Source: Bradyrhizobium sp. CCBAU 53338 (lineage in GTDB: Bacteria; Pseudomonadota; Alphaproteobacteria; Rhizobiales; Xanthobacteraceae). Taken from it: a stretch of DNA of 64,000 bases. The stretch is from NCBI RefSeq assembly GCF_015291665.1, contig NZ_CP030049.1:186001-250000 (forward strand). Direction: 5' to 3'. A program made the position numbers and the translations under genes. Below, one piece after another: positions 35,758 to 46,864 of this stretch; positions within the stretch are counted from its first letter, which is position 1, and each line of letters begins with the position of its first letter. The notes below the pieces were generated by a model. It ran no database searches. It was not told where the DNA came from and worked only from the letters and a program-made list of their open reading frames with translations.

Positions 35758-35925
35758 CTAAATCGCGTCAGGCGAGCCATTTTCCGGAGCGCCGCGCTCT
35801 GCCTGCTCCTGCAGCTCGCGTTCGGCTTGATGCCAGAATTCGAGTTCGCGCCCTTCCGGCCTGCCTGCTTTCTCCCAGAGCTCGTGGGCCTTGTTTTTGA
35901 TCTGCTCTTCGGTCGGGAATGCCAT
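35758..35925 (-). CDS. DUF2934-type small protein (55 residues)
   Basis: The frame reads MAFPTEEQIKNKAHELWEKA, GRPEGRELEFWHQAERELQE and ends SPDAI. The pattern of HELWEKAGRPEGRE followed by FWHQAE is typical of DUF2934 proteins, which are small, helical and common in rhizobia. The function is unknown. It is too short for long-frame gene finders. Confidence 0.72.
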   Translation of the reverse strand: MAFPTEEQIKNKAHELWEKAGRPEGRELEFWHQAERELQEQAERGAPENGSPDAI

Positions 35926-35942
35926 GGCGGACTCCGCGGGGG

Positions 35943-35989
35943 CACGGTCCCGCCTTTGGGGGGCTTTGGGGGTATGCGGCAGGACCGTG
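35943..35989. repeat. Inverted repeat upstream of the DUF2934 gene
   Basis: CACGGTCCCGCC (35943-35954) and GGCAGGACCGTG (35978-35989) pair at 11 of 12 positions. The hairpin lies 18 bp before the start codon and could affect expression. Confidence 0.5.
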
Positions 35990-36585
35990 GGGGCACAAGG
36001 GCCCTTTCATTGAACCGCCCAGAAGCCAGCATGTTCCAATAACCAGGGCGAGGCATGAGATGCGCCCGAGCAAAATTAGCGCGCTCCAACCTCAGAAGGC
36101 CGGAAGGCCTAGCTAAATTTCCCCTCAGCACGATCTTACCTTCACGAGCGTATGATGCGTTTAGATGCAGACGTGCGGGCCGCTGCCGGCCGCCTTGGCG
36201 ACCGGCTCCATCCGCGTGCAGCCAAAGGCGTCGCTAGAACACCGGCTTGCTTGTTGTCATGCGCTGCGGCTCGCCAGCTACAATCGCATCGAGAAAAGCG
36301 CTGTTGATATTGGTGCCCTCGCTGACAGCAGGCGACTTTACTTCCATCGCCTCCAGGGCACGGGGCTCTGTTCGGTGACGCGCTATCTCGATCGATGCGC
36401 TCGATCAACTTCTGAGAAAAGGCTAGCTCAAGTATGCGATCATTCTTCTCGAGCGCTTGGCCTAATCGGATCCACCGTAGCTAAACCTGGTATATTTGCT
36501 TGAGATCCGGCATCTGTGCGAGGCCGTCTTTGCCGGTGGCCAGGATGTTCAACACGAACCTTGAAAGTCACAGCCACGCCCTTCC
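35990..36585. other. No recognisable gene
   Basis: Frames on both strands lack motifs and plausible ribosome sites. Confidence 0.3.
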
Positions 36586-36786
36586 CTAGCGCCACATCGT
36601 CGGCGTCGAGCGAAGTGCCTCAAGCGCGACCTGCCTTAGGCGCTCCGCTGTTGTCTCACCCTTGGTTGCGGCTTCGATCAACTTGGAGGCGACATGGGCA
36701 CGAAGGCCAGTTTCACTGCGGGAGATCTCCTGGCAGACCTCATCAAGCACGGCGCGGAGAAGGACACTCGTCGCTGGGTCCAACAC
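36586..36786 (-). CDS. Conserved small hypothetical protein (66 residues)
   Basis: With GTG at 36786 (GGAG 7 bp upstream) the product starts MLDPATSVLLRAVLDEVC and ends LRSTPTMWR. The HVASKLIEAATKGETT segment and the TMWR end recur in small Bradyrhizobium proteins I recall. The function is unknown. A longer frame to 36927 exists but begins with sequence unlike a protein start. Confidence 0.5.
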   Translation of the reverse strand: MLDPATSVLLRAVLDEVCQEISRSETGLRAHVASKLIEAATKGETTAERLRQVALEALRSTPTMWR

Positions 36787-37140
36787 GGGCGACTCCGAAA
36801 ACGTGAAGGAAAATAAGGGCACGAGCAGGCACGTTGCAAATTTGATCTTTCGTCTGAAAGTAGGACAATATAAACTGTTAGCCCGGATGACGCACCCAGG
36901 CCGGGTGTCAACGAACACGGACGACATTGCGCAACTAGGGGCAAGAACGGACCCGGCTGTCCTGGCGGAATTCGGCGTTGAACTGGGATTTGTTGATGAT
37001 TTTCACCGCAGCGGGATTGCAACAGGCCGATCCAGCTGTTCAGCACGCCCCCCAACGGTTGGATGTGAACCCATCCGCTAGGCAGGCGCGGCCGAGCGGG
37101 TGGTCCGGAACTCGCCGCGCGCAGACGAACAATGGATTCG
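36787..37140. other. No recognisable gene
   Basis: Nothing beyond short frames is seen. Confidence 0.3.
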
Positions 37141-37374
37141 ATGTCCGACCGTTTTCCCTATTATGAGATTTTGCTCACTCGCCGTGGCCGCGGCTGGTTC
37201 TGGTCGCTCTCGACGGATGAAGGGATGCTGGTCATGGCAGGTTCAAAACGTAGCCGGCTGGCCGCCCGGTATGAGGCTAACAGGGCTTTGTTTTTGCTGC
37301 TCAGCGCGCCAGGCGGCGCGCGACATCCAGCTTCACCGCCGCGAGCTGGCGAGCGGCCAGGTGTGCGGCGTTAG
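37141..37374 (+). CDS. Conserved small hypothetical protein
   Basis: The 77-residue product starts MSDRFPYYEILLTRRGRGWF and continues WSLSTDEGMLVMAGSKRSRL, then AARYEANRALFLLL. The N-terminal 50 residues resemble a recurring rhizobial small protein. The C-terminal 25 residues look random, so the end may be shifted. The function is unknown. Confidence 0.5.
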   Translation: MSDRFPYYEILLTRRGRGWFWSLSTDEGMLVMAGSKRSRLAARYEANRALFLLLSAPGGARHPASPPRAGERPGVRR

Positions 37375-37417
37375 CTGCTGCGGCGCCGTCCCGAAATCAA
37401 CCAGATATGTTCGGAGA

Positions 37418-37576
37418 ATGATGATGACGAAGCGCGGACCGAAGGAGCTATCTCAAGCCGGCATCGTTTTTCCAAAGAAACCTCGCCCGGCAAAAGCAAA
37501 AAAGCTGACGGCGACAATGAAGCGTCGTGCACTCAAGGTGCAAAAGGTCGAACGAGCTGCAACATCATCGCAGTGA
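37418..37576 (+). CDS. Small basic hypothetical protein (52 residues)
   Basis: ATG at 37418 follows CGGAG. The product is lysine- and arginine-rich (MMMTKRGPKELSQAGIVFPK, then KPRPAKAKKLTATMKRRALK). No family is known to me. A basic, disordered protein of this kind could bind nucleic acid, but that is a guess. Confidence 0.35.
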   Translation: MMMTKRGPKELSQAGIVFPKKPRPAKAKKLTATMKRRALKVQKVERAATSSQ

Positions 37577-37648
37577 GCGCGGCTGGGATCAGCACGCGCG
37601 CTGGAGCACCGCCCTGCCTCCTGGCGCGACGGAGATCGTGCTCGCTTA

Positions 37649-38512
37649 TCACCGCGCGGTCAGCCTGCGAGCCTCCGTGGTATCGAGCAGGATGTTGTCG
37701 ATCAGCCGGGTTGAGCCAACATAACCTGCGACACAAATCGCAGCAGGACGCGTCAGCTCGCTTGTAGCTGGCGTGAGCGTTTCGGCATCGACGATTTCCA
37801 GGTATTGCAGCTCGTCGATCTCTATAGTCTGCCTGGCGAGTGACAACAGCCGGATGGAATCGCGCTCGCCTGCCTGAAAGACAGCCTTTGCTGCGAAAAG
37901 GCCGCGGCTGATGGAAAGGGCGCTGCTGCGTTCAGGAGCGCTGAGATAGCGGTTCCGGCTGCTCATGGCGAGCCCGTCCGGATCGCGAACCGTCGGGACG
38001 GTGACGATTTCGATCGGGAGATTGAGATCGGTGACCATCCGCCGCACTACGGCACATTGCTGAAAGTCCTTTTGTCCGAAGAACGCCAGATCAGGCTGCA
38101 CCATGTTGAACAGCTTGCAGACGACGGTCGTAACACCCCGAAAGTGGCCGGGCCTGAACGGGCCACAGAGGGGCTGTGCCGGTGCACCCGGTTCGACAAA
38201 GGTGTCGAACCCCGACCGATACACTTCCTCCGCCCCGGGAGCAAAGATAATATCGACGTCAGCCTCGCGGCACAGTCGTTCGTCTCGGGGGAAGTCCCGT
38301 GGATACACGCTGAGATCTTCCTTCGGGCCAAACTGGGCCGGGTTGACGAAGATGCTGACGACCGTGGTGTTGCAGCGTGCCCGGCTCGCTTTAACAAGCG
38401 CGAGATGACCATCGTGCAGGTATCCCATTGTGGGCACAAATCCGACGCGACCATTCGGTTTGTGACCAGCGAGGGCGCGGCGCAGCTCGCGGACGGTTTT
38501 TATGGTGCGCAC
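37649..38512 (-). CDS. panC: Pantothenate synthetase
   Basis: The 287-residue enzyme joins pantoate and beta-alanine with ATP. The nucleotide-binding HxGH motif is in FVPTMGYLHDGHLALV, followed by VSIFVNPAQFGPKEDL, FGQKDFQQCAVV and the KMSKS-like loop MSSRNRYL. GTG at 38512 is chosen because it lies 4 bp after the panB stop. The longer frame to 38647 runs over panB. It makes pantothenate (vitamin B5, CoA precursor) with PanB. Confidence 0.95.
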   Translation of the reverse strand: MRTIKTVRELRRALAGHKPNGRVGFVPTMGYLHDGHLALVKASRARCNTTVVSIFVNPAQFGPKEDLSVYPRDFPRDERLCREADVDIIFAPGAEEVYRSGFDTFVEPGAPAQPLCGPFRPGHFRGVTTVVCKLFNMVQPDLAFFGQKDFQQCAVVRRMVTDLNLPIEIVTVPTVRDPDGLAMSSRNRYLSAPERSSALSISRGLFAAKAVFQAGERDSIRLLSLARQTIEIDELQYLEIVDAETLTPATSELTRPAAICVAGYVGSTRLIDNILLDTTEARRLTAR

Positions 38513-38516
38513 GACG

Positions 38517-39395
38517 CTAAATTCCGTCCCGCTCGCCTGGCGTCCAGTTTGCGACGACCTCCGCCAGGGATTCCGGCAAACGGTAGGACTCCTGAGCGTC
38601 CGGAAATGTGCCCTCCCGGACATCGGTCGCCCAGCTTGCGAGGGCATCCTGCAAGACCTGAAATCCGTTCGAATAGGGGCGCACGAATTTCGGCCGGTGC
38701 CCCTCCGTCAATCCGACCACGTCGTGGAACACGAGTACCTGGCCCGAACATTTCGCTCCCGCGCCGATCCCAATGGTCGGAATCTTCAGGATCTCGGTCA
38801 CACGCGCTGCAAGCTCGGCCGGAATGCCCTCGAGCACGAGCGCAAAGCATCCCGCTTGCTCTAACCGGTGCGCGTCCTCGAGCAGTTGCAATGCAGCCTC
38901 GCTCGTGCGACCCTGCACCCTGAAGCCGCCCATGACGTTGACGCTTTGCGGGGTGAGGCCGAGGTGTCCCATCACCGGGATTTCGCATTGGACCAGCGCG
39001 CGTATCATGTCGATGCGCTTGGCGCCCCCTTCCAGCTTGACGGCATCTGCTCCCCGTTGCAGGAAGCCACCTGCGTTGCGGATAGTTTCCTGCGGGCTGA
39101 CATGGAAGCTGAGAAACGGCATATCAGCCACGAGCAGCGCACGAGGTCTTGTGCGCGCGACAGCCTCCAGATGATAGTTCATCATCGGCATGCTGACCGG
39201 AAGGGTATTGTCGTAGCCGAGACAGACATTGCCGACGCTGTCGCCCACGAGGAGGATATCGACGATGGAATCGGCAATCCGCGCTGTCACGGCGTCATAG
39301 GCGGTGGTCATCGTTATGCGCCGCCGTTCCTCCTTCCATTGTTGAAGGAGCGGAATCGTCACTCGCGCACTGGGCGCTTGAGATATGTGGCTCAT
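38517..39395 (-). CDS. panB: 3-methyl-2-oxobutanoate hydroxymethyltransferase
   Basis: The 292-residue enzyme makes ketopantoate from alpha-ketoisovalerate with methylene-tetrahydrofolate. Family motifs include MTTAYDAVTARIAD, ILLVGDSVGNV, GADAVKLEGG, VMGHLGLTPQSVN, the catalytic glutamate region VLEGIP and GIGAGAKCSGQVLVFHDVVG. ATG at 39395 follows GGGGA. panB and panC form a two-gene operon 1 kb from fixX. Pantothenate genes on symbiotic replicons occur in other rhizobia. Confidence 0.95.
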   Translation of the reverse strand: MSHISQAPSARVTIPLLQQWKEERRRITMTTAYDAVTARIADSIVDILLVGDSVGNVCLGYDNTLPVSMPMMNYHLEAVARTRPRALLVADMPFLSFHVSPQETIRNAGGFLQRGADAVKLEGGAKRIDMIRALVQCEIPVMGHLGLTPQSVNVMGGFRVQGRTSEAALQLLEDAHRLEQAGCFALVLEGIPAELAARVTEILKIPTIGIGAGAKCSGQVLVFHDVVGLTEGHRPKFVRPYSNGFQVLQDALASWATDVREGTFPDAQESYRLPESLAEVVANWTPGERDGI

Positions 39396-39549
39396 CTGCG
39401 ATCCCCGGTTGTGTTCAATCCGCATTCGTTGCAGCTGCGCTTCTTAGGGGAGACGACAGAAATGGGTCAATGGTCAATTTAAGAAAGAGAAAATGTCTCT
39501 CTGAATGGCAACATCAGCAGGCCGGAGGTTTTGATGATTGCGCGATCAT

Positions 39550-40160
39550 GGTGTGAGTACTTCTTCGCGTAACCAAATCCCGCGGCGTTGAGCACGTGGA
39601 GGGGCGCAACTGTTCCGGTGATGGACGGCTTGCGGCGCGCGGCCGGGGACATTGCAGACGAGGTTAGGCAACAGAAACACGTCTATTGCACGCCGAACCA
39701 AAAATGCCGCGCGGGTCTTAGGGACGTCCGAAAGGCAGCAGCGTCCCTTGGGCGCCAATGGCTTGATCTCGGAAAAGGCGACACGGGAGTGGTCGTCAAT
39801 GTAGACGGGCTGGGAGCGCCGGGTAATGCCGTCTCCGATCCCTCCAAAAACGCCACAGCGTTATGATGTCGATGTGAATGATCTCGCCTGGGCTTTCACG
39901 CTCATATCGGCCTTCCCCGCTCAGTCAGCTCCTCGCGATCCGGTTCAATTCTAAGCGACGAGGATGGCTGACGGCGGCCGTCGACACTTCGACCTGGTCG
40001 GCGATCTGCGTGCCGGTGTAGATGTCGGCGCAATGCGTCGAAGCCTGCACATGTGGCTGGCGGGACTTGGCGACGAAAGGGTCTGGAGGAGCGATTGCGC
40101 AACCAAGCAACACCTTCCGCGCGGAACCGCTTGACCTATTTTCAATCGTCTTCGGCAAGA
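39550..40160 (-). pseudogene. IS481-family transposase remnant
   Basis: On the minus strand one frame reads RSSRPFRRQVPPATCAGFDA. A second reads THCADIYTGTQIADQVEVST. A third reads GRYERESPGEIIHIDI, ITRRSQPVYIDDHSRVAFSE and IKP. These are successive parts of an IS481-type transposase (helix-turn-helix, then the DDE integrase core start). Several frameshifts and the lost C-terminus make it dead. Confidence 0.72.
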
Positions 40161-40358
40161 TGTTTCACAGGTCAGCCATCGGCTTGCGGCAGCCTACTCC
40201 TCCGCAGCATCGCCTATCGACCTTTGGGCATCAACGGCGCATTCTTGTGGGTGTTCATCCGGTCTCTCCCAGAACACTGCAGCTTCGGAAACTCAGCTTT
40301 CTCGGTTCAGAACGGATGGGCACTTCCTGAAAGATCACAGCTACGTTGAGCCGAATTA

Positions 40359-40655
40359 TTAGCCAAACTTGAACAGTACGCCGTAACCACCTCGCGGATA
40401 GCTCCACTCGATGTCACCTCTCTCCTCGCAGATCACGCGGCAAGTGCCGCACTCGATGCAGCCGTCCACGGCGACTTCTATCTGGTGCTTGTCGTTAGCT
40501 ACATAGCAGTGAGCCGGGCAGGTTGTCAGCATGCTCACGAGCTCCGAGGATGGCATCGTGTGTGGCCGCACCTTGATGTGAGGGTGCCCAGGATCAAGCA
40601 GGTAGCGGTTGTAGAATAGCCTGTCCTCGACGCGCGCGGATCGGTCGGTCGACAT
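40359..40655 (-). CDS. fixX: FixX ferredoxin-like protein
   Basis: The 98-residue product carries [20 protein letters not shown] near the C-terminus and ends in [10 protein letters not shown], the hallmark of ETF:quinone-oxidoreductase-like ferredoxins. Its [4Fe-4S] cluster takes electrons from FixC. It is the last gene of fixABCX and follows fixC by 31 bp. The complex bifurcates electrons from NADH to quinone and to ferredoxin/flavodoxin for nitrogenase. Confidence 0.95.
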   Translation of the reverse strand: MSTDRSARVEDRLFYNRYLLDPGHPHIKVRPHTMPSSELVSMLTTCPAHCYVANDKHQIEVAVDGCIECGTCRVICEERGDIEWSYPRGGYGVLFKFG

Positions 40656-40686
40656 GGTTAGCCCTCATGGGGGTGTGAGAGAAGCG

Positions 40687-41994
40687 TTACCGCCAAGCGC
40701 GCGCGAGGCGAACGGCATCACCGAGCAGGCCGCTCCACGAACGGCTCTTGACGAAGGAGTTTAGTGATTGCTTTTCCTTTTCGGCCTTTGGTGTCCCGTC
40801 GACCCGCAAGAAATTCTGCATCGATTCCGAGACGAGCTCCGGATATGTCAGAAAAAAGTTCCGGGAGTAGGTGTGCATCAGCGCGGGCATGTCTTTGTAC
40901 TTCCTTAGGTCCCTAATGACAAACGAATGGTCCAACATCGTCTTGTAAATTGACAGATTCGTCGCTGTCATTGGGGCGCCGCGCGACTTGACTTGGATGA
41001 TCGCTTCGGCCGCGAGTCGCCCCGATGTCATTGCGAGGTTTGAGCCCTCGCGATGCATAGCGTTGTTGAGTTGAGCGGCGTCGCCTACGACGACCCAGCC
41101 CTCGCCATATAGCTGCGGAATGGCCTTGAAGCCACCCTCGGGAATGAGGTGAGCGGCATATTCCTTGACTTCCGATCCCTCGATCAGCGGAGCGACCGAA
41201 GGATGCCGCTTGAAGCGATCGAGCAGACCATACGGTGTTTCCCCGGTGCTTGTGAAGTGCGCGACCAGGCATCCGATGCCAAGGGAGATGCATTCCTTAT
41301 TGGTGTAGATGAAGCCCATGCCTGTCATGCCGCGGGAGATGGTGCCCGCAGCCTCAATGACGAGCCCTTCATCGCCCTTAAGATTGAAGCGGGCCTCGAT
41401 AACTTCGCGCGGTAGGAAGTGCATCTCCTTCACGGCGAGTGCGACCGTGTCCGGCGTAGGCCGCTTGCGTACGCCGGCCCGCGTGCCAAGAAGGCCGTTG
41501 ACGCCTTCCGCGAGGACCACCGCGCCAGCATGGATCTCGCCATCGGCGCGGTCAGTCCGCACACCCACCACCTTGCCGTTAGCATCTTGCATTAGTTCGG
41601 TTGCCGTTGTCTCGCATAGCACCGTGGCGCCAGCTTCGCGAACTTTCTGCGAGAACCACCTATCGAACTGAGCGCGGATGATAGTATAGCGGTTCGGCCT
41701 TTCTTCGTTGAAGTCGTCGGAGCGGTAGTGCAGGCCGGTGTGAGAGCGGTCATCCATCATCCAGAAGCGCTGTTCGACCAGATGCCGCTCAAGCGGCGCG
41801 TCTTGTCGAAAGTTAGCGACAAGCGCCTCCAGCATATCGGCATAGAGGATCGCACCCTGCACGTTCTTCGACCCGGGATATTCGCCACGCTCGAGCTGAA
41901 GAACCTTCAGGCCGTGCTTGGCAAGCGTGAGCGCCGCTGCATTGCCGGCCATACCTGCCCCGACGACGATGATGTCAAATGTTTCCGCGGTCAC
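40687..41994 (-). CDS. fixC: FixC flavoprotein (ETF-QO-like)
   Basis: The 435-residue FAD protein starts with the Rossmann motif [33 protein letters not shown] near residue 300 is the second FAD contact. The [17 protein letters not shown] segment is typical of FixC. It lies 16 bp after fixB and passes electrons from FixAB to FixX and the quinone pool. It is full length. Confidence 0.95.
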   Translation of the reverse strand: MTAETFDIIVVGAGMAGNAAALTLAKHGLKVLQLERGEYPGSKNVQGAILYADMLEALVANFRQDAPLERHLVEQRFWMMDDRSHTGLHYRSDDFNEERPNRYTIIRAQFDRWFSQKVREAGATVLCETTATELMQDANGKVVGVRTDRADGEIHAGAVVLAEGVNGLLGTRAGVRKRPTPDTVALAVKEMHFLPREVIEARFNLKGDEGLVIEAAGTISRGMTGMGFIYTNKECISLGIGCLVAHFTSTGETPYGLLDRFKRHPSVAPLIEGSEVKEYAAHLIPEGGFKAIPQLYGEGWVVVGDAAQLNNAMHREGSNLAMTSGRLAAEAIIQVKSRGAPMTATNLSIYKTMLDHSFVIRDLRKYKDMPALMHTYSRNFFLTYPELVSESMQNFLRVDGTPKAEKEKQSLNSFVKSRSWSGLLGDAVRLARAWR

Positions 41995-42010
41995 GAGGTC
42001 TCTCCTTGTC

Positions 42011-43117
42011 CTATCCTGCGATCCGGTCGCGCGAATGCGGCGACAGCCGGGCGCGAAACGCCTCGGTCAGGATTGGCAGCAACCGGATCGCGTCCTCGAC
42101 AATGCCTAAATGCGAGAACTCGAAGATAGGCGCGTTCCTTTCGGTGTTGATGGCGACGATAAGGTCGGCGCCGTCGACACCGACGCGGTGCTGAATGGCT
42201 CCGGAGATTCCGGCGGCGATGTAGAGCTTTGGCCTGATGGTTTTGCCGGTTTGGCCAATTTGCCGGTCGGATGTGACCCAACCCTTTTGCACCAGGGGGC
42301 GCGAGCAGCCAAACTCGGCACCTAGCACGTCGGCGAGCCGGCGCACGAGCCGGAAGTTTTCAGACGAACCAAGGCCGAGGCCTCCGGCAACGACAACATC
42401 GGCATAAGCGAGATTGGATCGTGCGGAATCGCGATCCGGTAGGAACGACAGCACCTTCGTTACGATATCGTCCTCGACAAGTCCAAGCGGGAGGGTGATG
42501 ATGCGGCCGATCGGGCGCGCGCAGCGTTCTGGCACAGGCATCACGCGCGGCCGGACTGTAGCCATCTGCGGACGGTAGTTCAGCGTATAGATCGTGCATA
42601 GCAGCGAGCCGCCAAAGGTCGGACGCGTCGCGGCGAGGGAACCGTCGGCATCGACGTCGAGCTCTGTGCAATCGGCAGTCAGACCAGTGCGCAATGTCGT
42701 TGCGACTGAACCTGCTAGGTCGCGGCCTAGAGTGGTCGCGCCTAGGAGCAAGATCTCGGGCTTGTAGCTATTGACGAGCTTGGTGAGCGCCTTGATATAG
42801 GATTCGTTGCGATAGTCCTTGAGCAGATCATCGGCGACCATATAGACAAGGTCGGCTCCGTAGCAGAACGACTCGGTAGCGGCGGCCTGCGATGCCTCGC
42901 CCTCTTGCCCGATCACCACTGCGGCGAGATCAACTTTGAGCTTGTCAGCAAGCTTGCGGCCAACGCCCATTAGCTCCCAGGATACAGAGTGGACCTGGCC
43001 GCGTTCTTGCTCGATGAAGACCCACACATGTTTGTAGGTCTTGAAGCGGTCAGACAGCTGCTTCTTAGCCGCGGCGCGACTCGAAGGGGAAGCGCCGATT
43101 TCAGATGCGGTATTCAT
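42011..43117 (-). CDS. fixB: FixB electron-transfer flavoprotein alpha subunit
   Basis: The 368-residue product is the ETF-alpha homologue. The FAD domain shows [60 protein letters not shown] and [14 protein letters not shown]. The N-terminal extension of about 25 residues is usual in FixB. It pairs with FixA and binds the FADs of the bifurcating complex. It lies 18 bp after fixA. Confidence 0.95.
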   Translation of the reverse strand: MNTASEIGASPSSRAAAKKQLSDRFKTYKHVWVFIEQERGQVHSVSWELMGVGRKLADKLKVDLAAVVIGQEGEASQAAATESFCYGADLVYMVADDLLKDYRNESYIKALTKLVNSYKPEILLLGATTLGRDLAGSVATTLRTGLTADCTELDVDADGSLAATRPTFGGSLLCTIYTLNYRPQMATVRPRVMPVPERCARPIGRIITLPLGLVEDDIVTKVLSFLPDRDSARSNLAYADVVVAGGLGLGSSENFRLVRRLADVLGAEFGCSRPLVQKGWVTSDRQIGQTGKTIRPKLYIAAGISGAIQHRVGVDGADLIVAINTERNAPIFEFSHLGIVEDAIRLLPILTEAFRARLSPHSRDRIAG

Positions 43118-43135
43118 GTTGCGCCTTTCTTTAGC

Positions 43136-43978
43136 TCAATAGCCGCGCGCCAGTGCCGCGAGCTCGATCTCGAGGGCCGGCCGGCACCTGAAAATAGCGT
43201 TGATCAATGCCTCCGCGGGCTGCTCGTCAGGCTCTATCATCGTGGCCTTCTCGTTGCGGGCGGCTGGTGCGAAAACGCGCTTGACGACGGTGGGCGAGCC
43301 CCGCAAGCCGCATTGTGAAATGTCATCAACCCCCGCCTGTTGCGCGCTCCATTTCAGGATCGTCGCGCGGGCAGCGCGCAGCGCATCAGCCATCGCACCG
43401 CGGCGGATCTGGTTCGTCGCTTCGAGCATCGTGACCAGGCAGGGGAGCCGTGTCCGAAGCAACTGGACGCCACCCTCAGAGCGTCGCTCGACGTCGATGG
43501 TGCGGGCATGCAAGTCCAGTGCGCTGATCTTGCCAACATAGGTGAGCTGAAACAGGCCAAGCCGTTTTGCGATGCCAGGGCCGACCTGTGCGGTGTCTCC
43601 ATCGATGGTCTGCTTTCCTGTGAAGACAATGTCAGGGGCGCCGAACTCGCTCGAGATCCTACGGATCGCTGTCGCCAAAGCGTAGGTTGTGGCTAGGGTG
43701 TCCGCGCCCGCGAAAAAGCGATCGGTCAGGAGCACCGCACGATCCGCGCCGAAGGTGAGCGCCTTGCGAAGACTGTCCTCGGCAGAAGGGGGGCCCATAG
43801 TCAACACCGTGACTTCGCCGCCGAACTGATCGCGTAGCTCAAGGGCAGCTTCCAATGCAAAGAGATCGTACGGGTTGATGATGGTCGGCACGCCCTGACG
43901 CATGATGGTATTTGTCACGGGATGCACGCGGATCTGTCCGGAGTCTGGAACCTGCTTGATGCAAACGAGCAAGTGCAT
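43136..43978 (-). CDS. fixA: FixA electron-transfer flavoprotein beta subunit
   Basis: The 280-residue product is the ETF-beta homologue. MHLLVCIKQVPDSGQIRVHP is the standard start, so ATG at 43978 is chosen over 44005. NPYDLFALEAALEL, TLGP-like VLTMGPPSAEDSLRKALTFG and FTGKQTIDGDTAQVGPGIA are family motifs. In B. japonicum fixA is separated from fixBCX; here all four genes are contiguous. It follows nifW by 75 bp. Confidence 0.95.
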   Translation of the reverse strand: MHLLVCIKQVPDSGQIRVHPVTNTIMRQGVPTIINPYDLFALEAALELRDQFGGEVTVLTMGPPSAEDSLRKALTFGADRAVLLTDRFFAGADTLATTYALATAIRRISSEFGAPDIVFTGKQTIDGDTAQVGPGIAKRLGLFQLTYVGKISALDLHARTIDVERRSEGGVQLLRTRLPCLVTMLEATNQIRRGAMADALRAARATILKWSAQQAGVDDISQCGLRGSPTVVKRVFAPAARNEKATMIEPDEQPAEALINAIFRCRPALEIELAALARGY

Positions 43979-44053
43979 GATCTTCTCCAAGACTAATCTC
44001 CCCAAAACAGTTCAGAGTGGAATGGCAATCACACCAACGAGAACGAGAACGTT

Positions 44054-44470
44054 TCAGTCGGCGGAGGTTTCGGGTGTAACCGCTAGGCGCCCGGAGGGCA
44101 GTACGCCGCTGCGACTAGGCGTAGCCAGTCCGACAGAGGGCAGTTCAATTTCGTTACCAATCTGCACTAGTACGGGTACAGGCTTGGTGTCGGGCGCGGC
44201 GTCCTTTAAGACCTTGAACACGCGCTGTTCAATCGGCGGTGACGTGACGAAATCTGAATATGCGCGCTCAAGCACGAGTTTGCACCGTTTAGCAACGCTG
44301 TCGTCCGCCAGATCGCTAAGGCTCTCCTTAGCAAGATATTCGCCCATGCGCCTGAGAATGTGCAGCCGCGCAACGTTGACCACTTTAGGATCGTAGTCGA
44401 CGCCTAACAGAGCGAAGAACTCTTCGGCAGAAGCGGCTTTGCTGAGGCGCGCGATAATTCCATCAGACAT
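44054..44470 (-). CDS. nifW: Nitrogenase-stabilising protein NifW
   Basis: The 138-residue product matches NifW: LSKAASAEEFFALLGVDYDP, VVNVARLHILRRMGEYLA and VFKVLKDAAPDT. NifW helps protect or mature the MoFe protein. It lies between nifQ and fixA in the presumed nifH-nifQ-nifW-fixABCX unit. The tail after about residue 110 is low in recognisable motifs. Confidence 0.92.
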   Translation of the reverse strand: MSDGIIARLSKAASAEEFFALLGVDYDPKVVNVARLHILRRMGEYLAKESLSDLADDSVAKRCKLVLERAYSDFVTSPPIEQRVFKVLKDAAPDTKPVPVLVQIGNEIELPSVGLATPSRSGVLPSGRLAVTPETSAD

Positions 44471-44955
44471 TCAAGTTCCTTCATACTCTGCGGTCTCTAC
44501 CGGCCGGGTCTGCTTCGCGGGTGCGCTGATATGCCGAGCGAGCGTTGCGCCTCAACGTCCGGCCCGGTGCGATCTAATTGGTGGCGATCTGCACGCCGCG
44601 AGTCCGCATCGGCGCGCTCACTCCGGGCGTCGGCAACAGTGGCCGATGCTGGTAGTCCGGAGCCGACCGTCGTCGGACGAGTTGGCTGGCACGACGGACC
44701 GGTGTTCGCGCAAGGCCGTCACTTCCCCATGAAGCTGTGGCGTTGTTGATGCTTGCGGAAATTAGCGCTGATGCGATCGGCACCGTCTTGCTTTCTGGAG
44801 GTTGGCGCTTGGTGTGCCATCGGTCGAGATGATGTTGTTGGTCGACGAGAGATCGGGACTGATCAAGGTCTGATGGTGTCGGGCGGGGTGCCGTCATCTG
44901 GGTCTTTCCATATTCATTCCAATCATCGAAGTGAGCAATGCACGTGCCACCTCAG
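44471..44955. other. Spacer between nifQ and nifW
   Basis: 485 bp without a recognisable gene; frames on both strands look random. No sigma54 element was found before nifW, so it may depend on read-through from nifH. Confidence 0.35.
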
Positions 44956-45606
44956 CTACAGCTTGCGTTCGACCAGGCGGCTCTCACCGCTCTCTTCGCC
45001 AAAGCAACGACCAAAATCGGCGCATTGGGTGCAGACTGGCGCCCTGCACATACCTAAACTATCGCGTTCGCAGAGCACGCGATAGAAGAAGCGCTTCCAA
45101 CGCATATTCCCGGTGTTCCGGCGGGCCAGTGGCGCGAAATGGCGCGTCAGGAGACGGGACAGCTCCGTACGCCCGCGCAGCCCGAGATCCTGCCAGAGGT
45201 GGTGAGGCTCCATTGCACGTCGCGCTACCATTGCCGCGAGCCAATGGCCGACGTCGCCGGCAGTCGAACGCTGCGCGAGCAGGAGCTCGCGCAGGACAGC
45301 GGTTTCGTCATGGACGTCGGAGGATGAGTTTGGTATCCATGTGAAGGCGCGGGCCGCGGCCGCCGGGAAAAAGCCGGCGAGCAGTTTTCTCAGGGCATGC
45401 TCTGGAATTCCAACGCGTTCTACGATCGAGCCGCCATCCAACGCGGCAGCGACCAGGATTGAGGCCAGTGCATGACGATCGAAATCATCGTCGGCGCTGA
45501 TTTCGGCTTCCGCTGGGTTGCTGCCCGTGAGCAGTCGATAGAGCGCGATTCCGACCTGTTGCACAACGGCGCTCGGCTCAGCCGATCGAGAGTTCGACAC
45601 TTCCAT
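44956..45606 (-). CDS. nifQ: NifQ molybdenum-donor protein
   Basis: The product, about 216 residues long, ends with the NifQ iron-sulfur motif C-x4-C-x2-C-x5-C, seen as CRAPVCTQCADFGRC near the C-terminus. RWKKFF-like MRWKRFFYRVLC precedes it. NifQ carries a Mo-Fe-S cluster and delivers molybdenum to NifEN/NifH for FeMo-co assembly. ATG at 45606 is used; an in-frame TTG at 45630 is an alternative. It follows nifH by less than 100 bp. Confidence 0.92.
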   Translation of the reverse strand: MEVSNSRSAEPSAVVQQVGIALYRLLTGSNPAEAEISADDDFDRHALASILVAAALDGGSIVERVGIPEHALRKLLAGFFPAAAARAFTWIPNSSSDVHDETAVLRELLLAQRSTAGDVGHWLAAMVARRAMEPHHLWQDLGLRGRTELSRLLTRHFAPLARRNTGNMRWKRFFYRVLCERDSLGMCRAPVCTQCADFGRCFGEESGESRLVERKL

Positions 45607-45701
45607 GTTACTCGCTTGCACCTCAGCCAAGAAATGCCCCGCCGCTATTGGAAAGACCGCTGGATAGCCGGCCCCATGAGACGAGGAGACCGGCAGGATC
45701 C

Positions 45702-46766
<1,065 letters not shown>

Positions 46767-46848
46767 CTAAGGCGCTGAGTACGCTCGCAAAGTGGTTCGC
46801 CCGGAGCCGAAGTTGGAAGGGATGTCGCCTCTACGAAAGTCAGGCCAG

Positions 46849-46864
46849 TGTGAGGATCCAGACA
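46849..46864. promoter_or_regulatory. NifA upstream activator site of nifH
   Basis: TGTGAGGATCCAGACA fits TGT-N10-ACA exactly and lies about 100 bp upstream of the -24 element. Confidence 0.8.
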
